Assembly (NCBI RefSeq): GCF_001425085.1
Contig: NZ_LMDN01000001.1
Location: 695,100 to 759,099 of the forward strand
Direction: 5' to 3'
Length of the DNA stretch: 64,000 bases
DNA from: Leifsonia sp. Root4
Lineage (GTDB): Bacteria; Actinomycetota; Actinomycetes; Actinomycetales; Microbacteriaceae
In this document: positions 1-9,616 of the stretch, piece by piece
How the letters are laid out: every line of letters starts with the position of its first letter
How positions within the stretch are numbered: position 1 is the first letter of the stretch
Translations under genes and position numbers: made by a program
The notes under the pieces: generated by a model
Seen by the model: the letters and a program-made list of their open reading frames with translations, nothing else
Database searches by the model: none
Told to the model about the DNA's origin: nothing

Positions 1-200
1 CCGGATCGGGTCGCCCGCCGCAGCACCAGCATCGGCGGATCCGCTCGGGGCTTCGCGTGCGGCGCTGCTCCTTCGTCGCGGCGTCGCTCGCTCGAGCCGG
101 CGTGCATCCTCACGCTGGCTCTCTAGCCGGATCGGGTCGCCCGCCGGAGCACGGGCATCGGTGACGGTTCTCGAGGTTGCCTGGGTCGGGGTGCCGAGTT
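1..200. other. Left-edge intergenic or gene-end stretch with imperfect direct repeat
   Basis: No gene can be supported here. Two copies of a roughly 36-base imperfect direct repeat begin at 1 and at 127; both start CCGGATCGGGTCGCCCGCCG. Frame 1 on + is open from the edge to a TAG at 124-126, so the end of a truncated gene cannot be excluded, but the composition is not convincingly coding. Confidence 0.4.
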
Positions 201-279
201 ATGAACGACAGAGGCCGGGCCCCTCACCGTCAATCGCAAGCAATCTGCGATCCGGTGGGGCCCGGCCTCTGTCGTTCAT
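201..279. terminator. Strong bidirectional-type hairpin after guaA
   Basis: Long inverted repeat: the arm starting GAACGACAGAGGCCGGG at 203 is matched by its complement ending at 277, with one bulged base and an AT-rich loop around 231-250. It lies just past the guaA stop codon and would end guaA transcription. Confidence 0.75.
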
Positions 280-327
280 TGTCTGAGCTGAGGAGCGAAC
301 CATCCGCTCCCGGCTATAGCTGCAGAG

Positions 328-1923
328 CTACTCCCACTCGATGGTTCCCGGCGGCTTGCTCGTGACGTCGAGCACGACGCGGTTGACGCCGTCCACCTCG
401 TTCGTGATGCGATTGGAGATCTTCGCCAGCACGTCGTAGGGCAGGCGCGTCCAGTCCGCCGTCATGGCGTCCTCGGACGAGACCGGGCGCAGCACGATCG
501 GGTGACCGTAGGTGCGGCCGTCGCCCTGCACTCCGACGGAGCGCACATCGGCCAGCAGCACGACCGGGCACTGCCAGATCTCGTTGTCGAGGCCGGCGGC
601 GGTCAGCTCGGCGCGCGCGATGGCGTCGGCCTTGCGCAGCAGCTCAAGGCGGTCGAAGGTGACCTCGCCGACGATACGGATGCCGAGGCCGGGGCCGGGG
701 AACGGCTGGCGGCCGACGATGACCTCCGGCAGACCGAGCTCGCGGCCGATGGCGCGCACCTCGTCCTTGAACAGGGTGCGGAGGGGCTCGACGAGCTCGA
801 ACTGCAGGTCCTCAGGCAGACCGCCGACGTTGTGGTGGCTCTTGATGTTCGCGGTGCCAGAGCCTCCACCGGATTCGACGACATCTGGGTACAGGGTTCC
901 CTGCACGAGGAAGCGGATCGGCTCGCCGTCGGCCGAGGCCTCGGCGACGAGCTCGCGCTCGGCCTGCTCGAAGCTGCGGATGAACTCGCGGCCGATGATC
1001 TTGCGCTTCGTCTCCGGGTCGCTCACACCGGCGAGGGCGTTGAGGAACTGCTCACGGGCGTCGATCGTGACGAGGCGAACGCCGGTGGAGGCGACGTAGT
1101 CCTCTTCGACCTGGCGACGCTCGTCCTGGCGCAGCAGGCCGTGGTCGACGAAGATGCAGATCAGCTGGTCGCCGACGGCCTTGTGCACGATGGCGGCGGC
1201 CACCGCGGAGTCGACTCCGCCGGAGAGGCCGCAGATGACGCGACCGGTGCCGACCTGCGCCTGGATCTTGGCGACCTGCTCGGCGATGACGTTGCCGCTG
1301 TTCCAGTCGGCTGCGATGCCCGCGGCACGGTGCAGGAAGCTCTCCAGCACGTGCTGGCCGTGCTCGGAGTGCTTGACCTCCGGGTGCCACTGCACGCCGT
1401 AGAGGCGCTTCTCGTCGTTCGCGAAAGCGGCGACCGGGGTCGAAGCGGTGGAGGCGAGAACGGTGAAGCCCTCCGGGGCCTTCGACACGGAATCGCCGTG
1501 GCTCATCCACACGGTCTGCTCGCTCGGCTGGTCGGCGAGAAGCACGTTGCCGCTGGCATCCGTGACCGTCACCGGGGTCGCGCCGTACTCGCGGTTGCCG
1601 GTCTGTGCGACCTCGCCGCCGAGGGCGGTCGCCATCACCTGGAAGCCGTAGCAGATGCCGAGCACGGGGATGCCGAGCTCGAAGATGGCCGGGTCGAACT
1701 GCGGGGCACCCTCTTCGTAGACCGACGACGGCCCGCCGGAGAGCACGATGCCGATCGGGTTCTTCTCTGCAACCTCCGCCGCGGTGATCGCGTGCGAGAC
1801 GATCTCCGAGTAGACGGATGCCTCGCGCACGCGTCGGGCGATCAGCTGCGCATATTGCGCGCCGAAGTCGACGACCAGTACGGGTCGTTGCGCCGTTGGC
1901 GCCTCAGCTTGGGGGTCGGTCAC
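328..1923 (-). CDS. guaA: GMP synthase (glutamine-hydrolysing)
   Basis: Converts XMP to GMP using glutamine and ATP in the cytoplasm, the last step of guanine nucleotide synthesis. The 531-residue protein has the class I glutamine amidotransferase half first (nucleophile in GICYGFQ, later QWHPEVKHS), then the ATP pyrophosphatase P-loop [10 protein letters not shown], and the C-terminal dimerisation domain ending in KPPGTIEWE, the canonical end of GuaA. The start is GTG; its GTGA overlaps the stop codon of the upstream DUF3817 gene, so the two are probably translationally coupled. guaB3 and guaB lie within the next 12 kb. Confidence 0.97.
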   Translation of the reverse strand: MTDPQAEAPTAQRPVLVVDFGAQYAQLIARRVREASVYSEIVSHAITAAEVAEKNPIGIVLSGGPSSVYEEGAPQFDPAIFELGIPVLGICYGFQVMATALGGEVAQTGNREYGATPVTVTDASGNVLLADQPSEQTVWMSHGDSVSKAPEGFTVLASTASTPVAAFANDEKRLYGVQWHPEVKHSEHGQHVLESFLHRAAGIAADWNSGNVIAEQVAKIQAQVGTGRVICGLSGGVDSAVAAAIVHKAVGDQLICIFVDHGLLRQDERRQVEEDYVASTGVRLVTIDAREQFLNALAGVSDPETKRKIIGREFIRSFEQAERELVAEASADGEPIRFLVQGTLYPDVVESGGGSGTANIKSHHNVGGLPEDLQFELVEPLRTLFKDEVRAIGRELGLPEVIVGRQPFPGPGLGIRIVGEVTFDRLELLRKADAIARAELTAAGLDNEIWQCPVVLLADVRSVGVQGDGRTYGHPIVLRPVSSEDAMTADWTRLPYDVLAKISNRITNEVDGVNRVVLDVTSKPPGTIEWE

Positions 1924-2384
1924 GCGTGTGCCTCCACGGGGTCGGTGGCCGCCGCTTCACGCTTGGCCAGATAGGTTTCGACCTCGCGTGCAACGCGCAC
2001 CTCGAGGAAGAAGGAAAGCAGGGGGATCACGCCACCGAGGGCGAGCAGCAGGAACTTCGGGAAGAGCCAGCGCATCAGGCTCCACAGCTGGAAGCACGCG
2101 AAGAGGTACACGACGTAGAACCAGCCGTGCGCGATGAGGATGCCGGTGGAGAGATTCGCTCCGACGCCGGTGGACTCCCAGCCGGTGGCCGTTTCGACCA
2201 TGGGGGCGAAGTACAGGAAGCCGGCGTCACCGAATCCGTAGAGTTCGAGGTGGAAGGCGTACTTCACGATCATCTCGGCGCAGAGCAGCAACAGCATGAC
2301 ACCGGTGATCACCGAGGTGACCTTGTACAGCTTCACTGCCTTCCGAATGCGCGGGAATACGGCGGGTTTCGGCTCGAGGGGCAT
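1920..2384 (-). CDS. DUF3817 family membrane protein
   Basis: 154 residues with about four hydrophobic segments (near residues 17-37, 65-80, 85-105 and 113-130), matching the small DUF3817 integral membrane family commonly encoded beside guaA in actinobacteria. No biochemical role is known. TAGACT at 2391-2396 (minus strand) followed by 6 bases and then ATG fits a leaderless promoter, and it overlaps the stop codon of the SURF1-like gene. The 3' end overlaps guaA by 4 bases. Confidence 0.8.
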   Translation of the reverse strand: MPLEPKPAVFPRIRKAVKLYKVTSVITGVMLLLLCAEMIVKYAFHLELYGFGDAGFLYFAPMVETATGWESTGVGANLSTGILIAHGWFYVVYLFACFQLWSLMRWLFPKFLLLALGGVIPLLSFFLEVRVAREVETYLAKREAAATDPVEAHA

Positions 2385-2393
2385 GACTCTAGT

Positions 2394-3215
2394 CTACGCG
2401 CGCTCGTTGAGCGCTTCGTCCGCCGCTGGCGCCGCCGCCGCATCCTGTGCTGCGGCGTCTTCGGCCGCTTCACGCTCGCGCTCCCAGGCGTCGCGCACGA
2501 GGCGGTACCAGAGGAAGACCGCGAAGCCGGCGAACACCGCCCACTCGATGGCGTAGAAGATGTTCAACCAGTTGAGTTCGACCTCGGGGTTCGGCTCCGG
2601 CGAATCGATCCTGCTCAGCCCGGTCGGTGCGTCAGCCGAGACGATGTAGGCGGTGTACACGGACTGATTGTCGAAGTCCGCCCAGAGGTTGATCAGCGCG
2701 GAGACGGCGACGGTGCGCATCTCGTGCGGGTCGGTTCCCTCCGCCGGGACCTCGGGGCCTTCGGTGGGAAGAAGTCGCCCGGTGATGCTGATGGTCTCGG
2801 AGGCCGAGTCCTGCTCGGCCAGCGCTGCGGCCACCTGCTCTGCGGTCTCGGCGTCCGCAGCCCAGCCGCGGGCCACGGGGATGCCGGGGGTGTCCGGCAG
2901 CTCGACGGCGAAGTGGCTGACCACCCAGTAGCCGGCAACTCCGCCGTTCAGCCGGCCGGCGATGATCTGTTCGTCACCGCCGACGTAGCGGCCGTCGACG
3001 CTGACCATCTGGCCGGTCGCGGTCTGCCGGATCGGGTCGGCCGGGTTGGCGACCTCGGTGAGTGGCTGCACGACCTCGGTCGTTCGTTCCTCGGCCTGCC
3101 CGCTCTCCATGGCGCTCTGGAGCTGCCACTGACCGAGCAGCGCGAAGACCGCGGCAACCGCCAGCGCGCCGAGGAGGGCGAGAATCCAGCGCGGACGCAG
3201 CATGATCGAGAGCAT
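2394..3215 (-). CDS. SURF1 family cytochrome oxidase biogenesis protein
   Basis: About 273 residues from the chosen start (MLSIMLRPRW); a second ATG lies at 3203. It has the SURF1 layout: an N-terminal membrane helix (about residues 9-30, ending LGQWQLQ), an extracytoplasmic domain with GRYVGGDEQIIAGR and WVVSHF, and a second helix near the C-terminus (NIFYAIEWAVFAGFAVFLWYR). SURF1 proteins assist assembly of haem-copper oxidase, so a role in cytochrome aa3 maturation is inferred. The Ala-rich C-terminal tail is poorly conserved. The frame stays open upstream through a tandem repeat, which is unlikely to be coding. Confidence 0.82.
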   Translation of the reverse strand: MLSIMLRPRWILALLGALAVAAVFALLGQWQLQSAMESGQAEERTTEVVQPLTEVANPADPIRQTATGQMVSVDGRYVGGDEQIIAGRLNGGVAGYWVVSHFAVELPDTPGIPVARGWAADAETAEQVAAALAEQDSASETISITGRLLPTEGPEVPAEGTDPHEMRTVAVSALINLWADFDNQSVYTAYIVSADAPTGLSRIDSPEPNPEVELNWLNIFYAIEWAVFAGFAVFLWYRLVRDAWEREREAAEDAAAQDAAAAPAADEALNERA

Positions 3216-3280
3216 TGTTGAATCGTGTCCTGCGGGGTATCGGCGAACGGGCGGAATGTGATGCTGGCGAACGCTCGCCA

Positions 3281-3320
3281 GTCGAGAGGAAGGCTCTGTC
3301 GAGAGGAAGGCTCTGTCGAG
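3281..3320. repeat. 17-bp tandem repeat, two copies plus a partial
   Basis: GTCGAGAGGAAGGCTCT occurs exactly at 3281-3297 and 3298-3314 and begins a third time (GTCGAGG) at 3315. It lies in the gap between the SURF1-like gene and the lipoprotein gene. Confidence 0.85.
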
Positions 3321-3361
3321 GCAATCGATACCCTCGAGGCTATCGCGCTTTGCTGGTGGTC

Positions 3362-4117
3362 TCAGGCGCAGCCGTCGACAACCATTTCCGGCGCACCGAC
3401 CCAACGCACCGTGCCCTCATCGGACTCAACCGCGACGACGGCGGCCTGGGCGGTGCTCCCGTCCGGGGCGGGGACATCAACGACGTCGACGACGGTGCCG
3501 ATGCATGTGTACAGGTCACTGTCGAAACCGGGACGGCTTGACGCAAACTCCCAGCTGTCGCCGGCTTGAATCCCCTCACTGCTCGACATGGGCATGTCTC
3601 CGCTGGCAGGCCCGTCGAAATAGACCGCGAATCGAGGCCACACGAGGTAGTCGAGCCCGTCGTCGATGCGGCGCTGCTCGTCGTACAGCCGCTCGTCGAG
3701 AACGAAGTCGTCCCAGCGGTGGAAGACCCCGGGCGGCGCGTGGTTCGTCCCCTGGTAGGCCTCGTCGGCCGGCGGCTCGCCGAACACCGCGCTGAGCACC
3801 GCGATCGCGTTGGCCGGCGACGACATGTAGCTGAGAGTTGTAAGGACGACGCCGTCGCCGCGCAGTTCAAGCACATCGGGTCTGGCCACAAAGCCGTTCA
3901 CCCGCCCGAGCATCTCCTCGTCAATGACAGGCTGCGCCGGGACCGGGACCGGCGCGAGCGTGGTGGTCGGCACCGGCCGCGCGGGCGCGGTGGGCGTCGG
4001 CTCAGCCTGTGGGGAGAGCGGGGTCGCGCTGCATCCGCCCAAGACCAGGGCAAGCCCGACAGCCAGCGCGATGAGGCTCGATCTGGCGCCCCGCCCGTCC
4101 CGCGTGATTCTCCCCAT
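3362..4117 (-). CDS. Secreted lipoprotein of unknown function
   Basis: 251 residues from ATG at 4117. A positively charged N-terminus (MGRITRDGRGARSS) and hydrophobic stretch end in the lipobox LVLGGCS, so the mature protein should be lipid-anchored at Cys. A Pro-rich linker follows, then a globular domain with no catalytic motif that I recognise. The longer frame to 4165 would put 16 odd residues before the signal peptide, so the shorter start is preferred. It lies between glpD and the SURF1-like gene; context does not suggest a function. Confidence 0.72.
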   Translation of the reverse strand: MGRITRDGRGARSSLIALAVGLALVLGGCSATPLSPQAEPTPTAPARPVPTTTLAPVPVPAQPVIDEEMLGRVNGFVARPDVLELRGDGVVLTTLSYMSSPANAIAVLSAVFGEPPADEAYQGTNHAPPGVFHRWDDFVLDERLYDEQRRIDDGLDYLVWPRFAVYFDGPASGDMPMSSSEGIQAGDSWEFASSRPGFDSDLYTCIGTVVDVVDVPAPDGSTAQAAVVAVESDEGTVRWVGAPEMVVDGCA

Positions 4118-4180
4118 GAGCTCATCGTCGCAGAGGGCGCAGCACCGCGGTGGCGACACGCCCACACGCTCGATCGAGAG

Positions 4181-5920
4181 CTACTTGCCCTCGACCGCCA
4201 TGATGTCAGGGGCCTCCAGCCGCACCCTGTCGGCGGACTCGTCGTCCGGCTGCTCCTGCGATGCCCGCTCCGCCGCGACCCGCTTGAGGTAGTTGGCGAC
4301 CTCGAGTTCCTCGGTCTTCTCGTCCCACCCCAGAACGCCGGCCATGAGCTTGGCGGCGACGGGCGCAGCAGAGACGCCGCGGTCCCACGCCTCGATCGAG
4401 ATGCGGGTGCGCCTGGCGAGCACGTCTTCGAGGTGCAATGCACCCTCGTGCGAGGTGGCGTAGACGATCTCGGCTGCCAGATAGTCGTCGGCCCCCGGCA
4501 GCGGCTCGCCGAGCGTGGCATCCGCCTTGATCAGATCGAGCAGCTCATCGGTGAGCGTGCCGTAGCGGTTGAGCAGATGTTCGATGCGCACCTTGTGCAC
4601 CCCGAATGCCTGGGCGATGCGGCCGCGCTTGTTCCAGGCCGCCTGGTATCCCTCCGCGCCAAGCAGCGGGATGTCCTGCGTCGTCGACGGTGGGATGCGG
4701 CCGTCCAGCGCGTCGACGGCGGCATCGATGGCGTCCTTGGCCATCACGCGGTAGGTCGTCCACTTGCCGCCGGCGATCACGACGAGCCCCGGAACGGTGT
4801 GCGCGACGAGGTGCTCGCGGGAGAGCTTCGATGTCTGCTCGCTCTCGCCGGCCAGCAACGGGCGGAGCCCGGCGTAGACACCCTCGACATCCTCTCTGGT
4901 GAGGTCGATCGAGAGCACCTTGTTGACGTGTTCGAGCAGGTAGTCGATGTCGGATGCCGTGGCGGCCGGGTGTGCCTTGTCGAGGCTCCAGTCGGTGTCG
5001 GTCGTGCCGATCAGCCAGTGCCTGCCCCAGGGGATCACGAAGAGCACGCTCTTCTCCGTGCGGAGCAGCAGGCCCATCGCCGATTGGAATCGGTCACGCG
5101 GCACAACGAGGTGGATGCCCTTTGATGCGCGCACCTTGAATGTGCCGCGCTCCCCCACCATGCGCTGGGTGTCGTCGGTCCAGACGCCGGTCGCATTGAC
5201 GACCTGCTTGGCCCGCACCTCGAACTTCTCGCCGGTCTGCAGGTCATGCGCCTGCACGCCGACGACCCGCTGCCCGACCTTGATGAAGCCCTCGACACGC
5301 ACCCGGGAGGCGGCGTGCGCACCGTAGAAGGAGGCCGTGCGCACGAGCGACGACACGTAGCGCGCGTCATCGACCTGCGCGTCGTAGTAGGTGATGCCGC
5401 CGATCAGCGCGTCATTCGCCAGCGACGGGATCAGGTGCTGCACCTGGCGCTTGCTGAGGTGCCGGTGGTGCGGAACCCCCGGCGGGCGACCGCCGGTGTA
5501 GCTGAAGATGTCGTAGAGCAGCATGCCGGCGCCGACGTAGGCGCGCTCGATGACCCGCTGCTTCAACGGGTAGAGGAAGCGCACCGGCTTCACCAGGTGC
5601 GGTGCGATGCGCTGCAACAGCAGCCCGCGCTCGATCAGCGCCTCCCGCACGAGCCGGAAGTCCAGCTGTTCGAGGTAGCGGATGCCGCCGTGCACCAGCT
5701 TCGATGATCGGCTCGACGTGCCCGAAGCCCAGTCGCGCTCCTCGAGGATTCCGACGCTCAGGCCGCGGGTGACGGCATCCAGCGCCGACCCGGCCCCGAC
5801 GATGCCACCCCCGACCACCAGGATGTCCAGCTCTTTCTCTTTGAGCCGGGTGAGAGCCGCAGCCCTCTCCTCCGGTCCGAGCTTGCTCGAACGCGTCACG
5901 CTGTTGCGCTGGGCCATCAT
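4181..5920 (-). CDS. glpD: Aerobic glycerol-3-phosphate dehydrogenase
   Basis: Oxidises sn-glycerol 3-phosphate to dihydroxyacetone phosphate, passing electrons through FAD to the quinone pool. The 579-residue protein has the FAD-binding motif VVGGGIVGAGSALDAVTRGL near residue 35, then RSSKLVHGGIRYLEQ, WGRHWLIGTTDTDW and the C-terminal DAO_C helical domain. The GGGAGG ribosome site sits just before ATGATG; either ATG is possible. No glpF or glpK adjoins it, so the gene seems to stand alone. Confidence 0.94.
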   Translation of the reverse strand: MMAQRNSVTRSSKLGPEERAAALTRLKEKELDILVVGGGIVGAGSALDAVTRGLSVGILEERDWASGTSSRSSKLVHGGIRYLEQLDFRLVREALIERGLLLQRIAPHLVKPVRFLYPLKQRVIERAYVGAGMLLYDIFSYTGGRPPGVPHHRHLSKRQVQHLIPSLANDALIGGITYYDAQVDDARYVSSLVRTASFYGAHAASRVRVEGFIKVGQRVVGVQAHDLQTGEKFEVRAKQVVNATGVWTDDTQRMVGERGTFKVRASKGIHLVVPRDRFQSAMGLLLRTEKSVLFVIPWGRHWLIGTTDTDWSLDKAHPAATASDIDYLLEHVNKVLSIDLTREDVEGVYAGLRPLLAGESEQTSKLSREHLVAHTVPGLVVIAGGKWTTYRVMAKDAIDAAVDALDGRIPPSTTQDIPLLGAEGYQAAWNKRGRIAQAFGVHKVRIEHLLNRYGTLTDELLDLIKADATLGEPLPGADDYLAAEIVYATSHEGALHLEDVLARRTRISIEAWDRGVSAAPVAAKLMAGVLGWDEKTEELEVANYLKRVAAERASQEQPDDESADRVRLEAPDIMAVEGK

Positions 5921-6018
5921 TGCCTCCCGAGGTACGTGGTACTGACGGACTGCTGTGCTGCGGTGCTGCGGTGGTGCTGAACTACGGGGCCCGGCTGGCG
6001 GCCGGACTACTTTCGAGG

Positions 6019-7143
6019 CTAGTTGGCTTGGTACGGAGCCACAACAACTTCGACCCGCTGGAACTCCTTGAGGTCGGAGTAGCCGGTCGTTGCCATCGAG
6101 CGGCGCAGCGCGCCGACGAGGTTCGCGGTGCCCTCCGCGACGGGTGCGGGGCCGTAGAGGATCTCCTCGAGTGGGGCGACCGTTCCGACGTGGACCCGGT
6201 TGCCGCGGGGCAGCTTGGGGTGGTGTGCCTCCGTGCCCCAGTGGTAGCCGCCGCCGGGTGCGTCGCTCGCGCGGGCGAGCGCCGCACCGAGCATCACGGC
6301 ATCCGCGCCGCAGGCGATCGCCTTGACGATGTCGCCGGAGGTTCCGAGGCCGCCGTCGGCGATCACGTGCACGTAGCGTCCGCCGGACTCGTCCATGTAG
6401 TCGCGGCGAGCGCCTGCGACGTCGGCGACGGCCGTTGCCATCGGGGCGTGGATGCCGAGCGATGCACGGGTGGTCGATGCCGCGCCTCCGCCGAAGCCGA
6501 CGAGCACGCCGGCCGCACCGGTGCGCATCAGGTGCAGGGCGGCCGTGTAGGTGGCCGCGCCGCCGACGATGACGGGAACGTCGAGCTCGTAGATGAACTT
6601 CTTGAGGTTGAGCGGCTCCTGGTTCTTGGAGACGTGCTCGGCCGAGACGGTGGTGCCGCGGATGACGAAGAGGTCGACGCCGGCCGCGACGACGGTGCTG
6701 TAGAACTCCTGCGTGCGCTGCGGCGAGAGCGCTGCGGCGACGGTGACGCCGGCCGCACGCACCTCGGCGATGCGGGCGGTGATCAGTTCCGGCTTGATCG
6801 GCGCGGAGTAGATCTCCTGCATGCGCGCTGTCGCCTTGGCCTCGCTCAGGCCGCGGATCTCGGCCAGCAGGGGCTCCGGGTTCTCGTAGCGGGTCCAGAG
6901 GCCCTCGAGGTCGAGCACTCCAAGACCGCCGAGCTGGCCCATCATGATCGCCGTCTGCGGGGAGACGACGGAGTCCATCGGCGCAGCGAGGAACGGGATG
7001 TCGAACTGGTACGCGTCGATCGACCAGCTCACCGAGACATCCTCGGGGTCGCGGGTGCGCCGAGACGGCACAATCGCGATGTCGTCGAATGCGTAGACAC
7101 GACGTGCCCGCTTGGACCGGCCGATTTCAATCTCCATGCTCAC
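6019..7143 (-). CDS. guaB3: GuaB3 family IMP dehydrogenase-related protein
   Basis: 374 residues of the TIM-barrel IMPDH/GMP reductase fold without CBS domains, ending KEFQRVEVVVAPYQAN. This is the actinobacterial/cyanobacterial GuaB3 class, a purine nucleotide enzyme whose members have been assigned IMPDH-like or GMP reductase-like roles. It shows DDIAIVPSRRTRDP, FLAAPMDSVV, GGAATYTAALHLMRTGAAGVLVGFGGGA and a GTTVSAEHVS segment. The start is GTG at 7143, preceded by TAGGCT and GGAGGG, which could act as a close promoter or a ribosome site. True guaB lies 4.7 kb away. Confidence 0.9.
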   Translation of the reverse strand: MSMEIEIGRSKRARRVYAFDDIAIVPSRRTRDPEDVSVSWSIDAYQFDIPFLAAPMDSVVSPQTAIMMGQLGGLGVLDLEGLWTRYENPEPLLAEIRGLSEAKATARMQEIYSAPIKPELITARIAEVRAAGVTVAAALSPQRTQEFYSTVVAAGVDLFVIRGTTVSAEHVSKNQEPLNLKKFIYELDVPVIVGGAATYTAALHLMRTGAAGVLVGFGGGAASTTRASLGIHAPMATAVADVAGARRDYMDESGGRYVHVIADGGLGTSGDIVKAIACGADAVMLGAALARASDAPGGGYHWGTEAHHPKLPRGNRVHVGTVAPLEEILYGPAPVAEGTANLVGALRRSMATTGYSDLKEFQRVEVVVAPYQAN

Positions 7144-7204
7144 CCCTCCAGCCTATCGAACCCGGCGGCCCGGCGTTCCGGGCGCCGCGCGCCTGCCGGT
7201 TGAG

Positions 7205-7565
7205 CGTCGCCTCCCGCGGCGTGAGCTCCTCCCGCTGGTTTCGTCACAGGTTCCCGCTGGTTGCGCCTCAGCCTTCCGCTGGTCCCGCCGCATCTCCCGC
7301 TGGTTTCGTCACAGCTTCCCGCTGGTTGCGCCTCGGCCTTCCGCTGGTTGAGCCTGTCGAAACCCTCTCAGGCGGTTTCGACAAGCTCAACCAACGGGTG
7401 TGCGCTCACCATCGGGTGTGGGCTCAACCATCGGGTATGCGCTGACCGGCGGGTGTGGGCTCAACCCGCGGGTGTGGGCTCAACCATCGGGCATGCGCTG
7501 ACCGGCGGGTGTGGGCTCAACCCGCGGGTGGGGGCTCAACCAGCGGGTGGGGCGCAACCGGCGGC
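7205..7565. repeat. Array of short repeats around a large inverted repeat
   Basis: This gene-free stretch is built of degenerate repeats. On the left are units of CCGCTGGTTKCGYC type (7228-7350); on the right are units of GGTGTGGGCTCAACC type (7395-7560), which are largely the reverse complement of the CCGCTGGTTGAGCC form. The centre is a near-perfect stem: GGTTGAGCCTGTCGAAACC at 7346-7364 against 7374-7392, with a 9-base loop and one mismatch. It separates the divergent 5' end of guaB3 from the 3' end of the ABC-F gene. Confidence 0.85.
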
Positions 7566-7568
7566 ACG

Positions 7569-9314
7569 TCACCGTTCGCGCACGACGCGGGACTCCGTCC
7601 AGACCGGCTCCTCCGACTCGTACACCTCGCCGTCGGAGCCAAACACGAGGCAGCGGTCGAAGCCACGGGCGAACCACCGGTCGTGGGTGACCGCGAGCAC
7701 GGTGCCGTCGAAGCGGGTGAGCGCGTCCTCCAACGCTTCCGCCGACACCAGGTCGAGGTTGTCGGTCGGTTCGTCCAGCAGCAGCAACGTCGCCCCGGAG
7801 AGTTCGAGCAGCAGGATCTGCAGCCGCGCCTGCTGCCCGCCGGAGAGCGAGTCGAACGTCTGCTCGGCGGCGGCGACGAGGCCGTAGCGGTCCAGCGCCC
7901 CGCTGGCCGCCTCGCGCGGCATTCCGGAGCGGTGGCTGTCTCCCATGTGCAGGATGTCGAGGAGCGTGCGCCCGCGCAGTTCGGGGTGCTCGTGCACCTG
8001 CGCGAACCAGCCGGGCACGACCCGCGCGCCGAGCACGGCTCGGCCCGCGTGGGGAACGGGGGCGAGCGTCTGCCCGATCGCCGTCACGTGCCCGAGCGTG
8101 CCGTCCGGCTCCGTTCCGCCGCGGGCCAGCAGGCGCAGGAAGTGCGACTTGCCCGATCCGTTGGAACCGAGAACGGCGACCCGGTCGCCGTACCAGACCT
8201 CCAGATCGAACGGGCGCATCAGCCCGCTCAGCTCCAGCTGCTCGCAGACGACGGCGCGCTTGCCGGTGCGCGCGCCACGCAGCCGCATCTTCACGGCCTG
8301 GGCCGGCGGGCGCTCCTCTGGCGGGCCGGCATCCTCGAAGCGACGCAGGCGCGTCTGCGCCGCCTGATAGCGCGAGGCCATGCCGTCGTTGTACGTCGCC
8401 TTGATCTTCAGGGTCTGCACGAGGGTCTTCAGCGCCTGGTGCTGCTCGTCCCACCGTCGGCGCAGCTCGTCGAGGCGGTCGAAGCGGGCGTTTCGCGCCT
8501 CGTGGTAATCCTCGAAGCTGCCGCCGTGCACCCAGGCCGTGTTGCCGGCCGCGCCGAGCTCGATCGTGACGATGCGATCGGCCGCCCGCGCCAGCAGCTC
8601 CCGATCGTGGGAGACCAGCAGCACCGTTTTCGGCGTCTGCCGCAGCTGTTCCTCGAGCCAGCGCTTGCCAGGAACGTCGAGGTAGTTGTCCGGTTCGTCG
8701 AGCAGCAGCACCTGCTCGGGGCCGCGCAGCAGTGCCTCGAGCGCCAGCCGTTTCTGCTCGCCGCCGGAGAGCGTGCCGAGATCGCGCCAGCGGGCCCGCT
8801 CGAACGGCACGCCGAGTGCGGCCATCGTGCAGTGATCCCAGATGGTCTCCTGCTCGTAGCCGCCGGCGTCGGCGTATTCGGCGAGCGCCGTCGCGTACCG
8901 CATCTGGCTCACGGTGTCGTCGTGCTCCATGATGGCGAGTTCGGATGCCTCGAGCTCGAGCGCGGCCTCGCGCACCCGCTGCGGCGCCACCGCGATCAGC
9001 AGGCTCGCGATGCTGGGCGCAGACGCCGCACCGCCCGCTGCCGCGTCGACCGGGTCATCGAGGCCGTCGCGCCCGCCGACCGCCCCGTGCCCGATGAACT
9101 GATCCATCACGCCGAGCCCGCCGTCGATCGACACGCTGCCCTCATCTGCTCGCAGCCGGCCACGGATGATGCGCAACAGCGTCGACTTGCCTGCCCCATT
9201 CGCCCCGATCAGCGCGGTCGTCGTGCCCTCGCCGACGCGGAACGCGATGTCGGCCAGCAGCGGCCTGCCGTCCGGCAGCGAGAAAGAGACGCCGTTGACG
9301 TCGATGTAGCCCAT
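7569..9314 (-). CDS. ABC-F family ATP-binding cassette protein
   Basis: 581 residues with two fused ABC ATPase domains and no membrane helices. Domain 1 has Walker A GANGAGKST, signature LSGGEQKRLALEAL and Walker B VLLLDEPDNYLDVP; domain 2 has GSNGSGKSH, LSGGQQARLQI and LLLLDEPTDNLD. ABC-F proteins act on the ribosome, as translation factors or as antibiotic-protection proteins; the substrate cannot be told from the sequence. The second P-loop ends SH rather than ST. A charged linker near residues 255-310 joins the domains. Confidence 0.9.
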   Translation of the reverse strand: MGYIDVNGVSFSLPDGRPLLADIAFRVGEGTTTALIGANGAGKSTLLRIIRGRLRADEGSVSIDGGLGVMDQFIGHGAVGGRDGLDDPVDAAAGGAASAPSIASLLIAVAPQRVREAALELEASELAIMEHDDTVSQMRYATALAEYADAGGYEQETIWDHCTMAALGVPFERARWRDLGTLSGGEQKRLALEALLRGPEQVLLLDEPDNYLDVPGKRWLEEQLRQTPKTVLLVSHDRELLARAADRIVTIELGAAGNTAWVHGGSFEDYHEARNARFDRLDELRRRWDEQHQALKTLVQTLKIKATYNDGMASRYQAAQTRLRRFEDAGPPEERPPAQAVKMRLRGARTGKRAVVCEQLELSGLMRPFDLEVWYGDRVAVLGSNGSGKSHFLRLLARGGTEPDGTLGHVTAIGQTLAPVPHAGRAVLGARVVPGWFAQVHEHPELRGRTLLDILHMGDSHRSGMPREAASGALDRYGLVAAAEQTFDSLSGGQQARLQILLLELSGATLLLLDEPTDNLDLVSAEALEDALTRFDGTVLAVTHDRWFARGFDRCLVFGSDGEVYESEEPVWTESRVVRER

Positions 9315-9616
9315 GTGAAACTCCAGGTCGGTGGCCGGATGCGTGCATCACAGCGCCGCCGAGTGGGCAGCCGACCAGACTACAACGGCATTCGCCGCAG
9401 TGCGAGCGGCCGCTTCCGGTCAGCGGTGCGCGCGGCGGCGGCCGGTCAGCGGATGCGAGCGCCGACACGCCGTGATTCGGCGCCGGAATACGCCGATCTG
9501 CGTCGCTCCTCCGCGAACCGGCTACGCGTCACACGGCGGATGCTCCGAGTGGCGCGCCCGGCCGACGTCGGCTGGAAATGAGTGCAATCTGCACGGCGGC
9601 GGGCCATGCTGGAGCT
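9315..9616. other. Divergent intergenic region
   Basis: 302 bases between the divergent ABC-F and patB-like genes. It contains the two upstream regions and a short repeated word CGGTCAGCGG (two copies near 9416 and 9441). No further gene or RNA was recognised. CATGCT sits 7 bases before the patB ATG and may be a -10 box for a leaderless start. Confidence 0.4.

Noticed and set aside
502-1974. 490-codon frame on + opposite guaA
   Set aside because: Shadow of guaA; no ribosome site or recognisable protein character.
1818-5125. Long + frames (467 and 519 codons) opposite SURF1, lipoprotein and glpD genes
   Set aside because: Antisense shadows; the minus-strand genes carry clear family motifs.
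7205-7565. CRISPR array
   Set aside because: Repeats are short, degenerate, present in both orientations and without regular spacers; no cas genes in the window.
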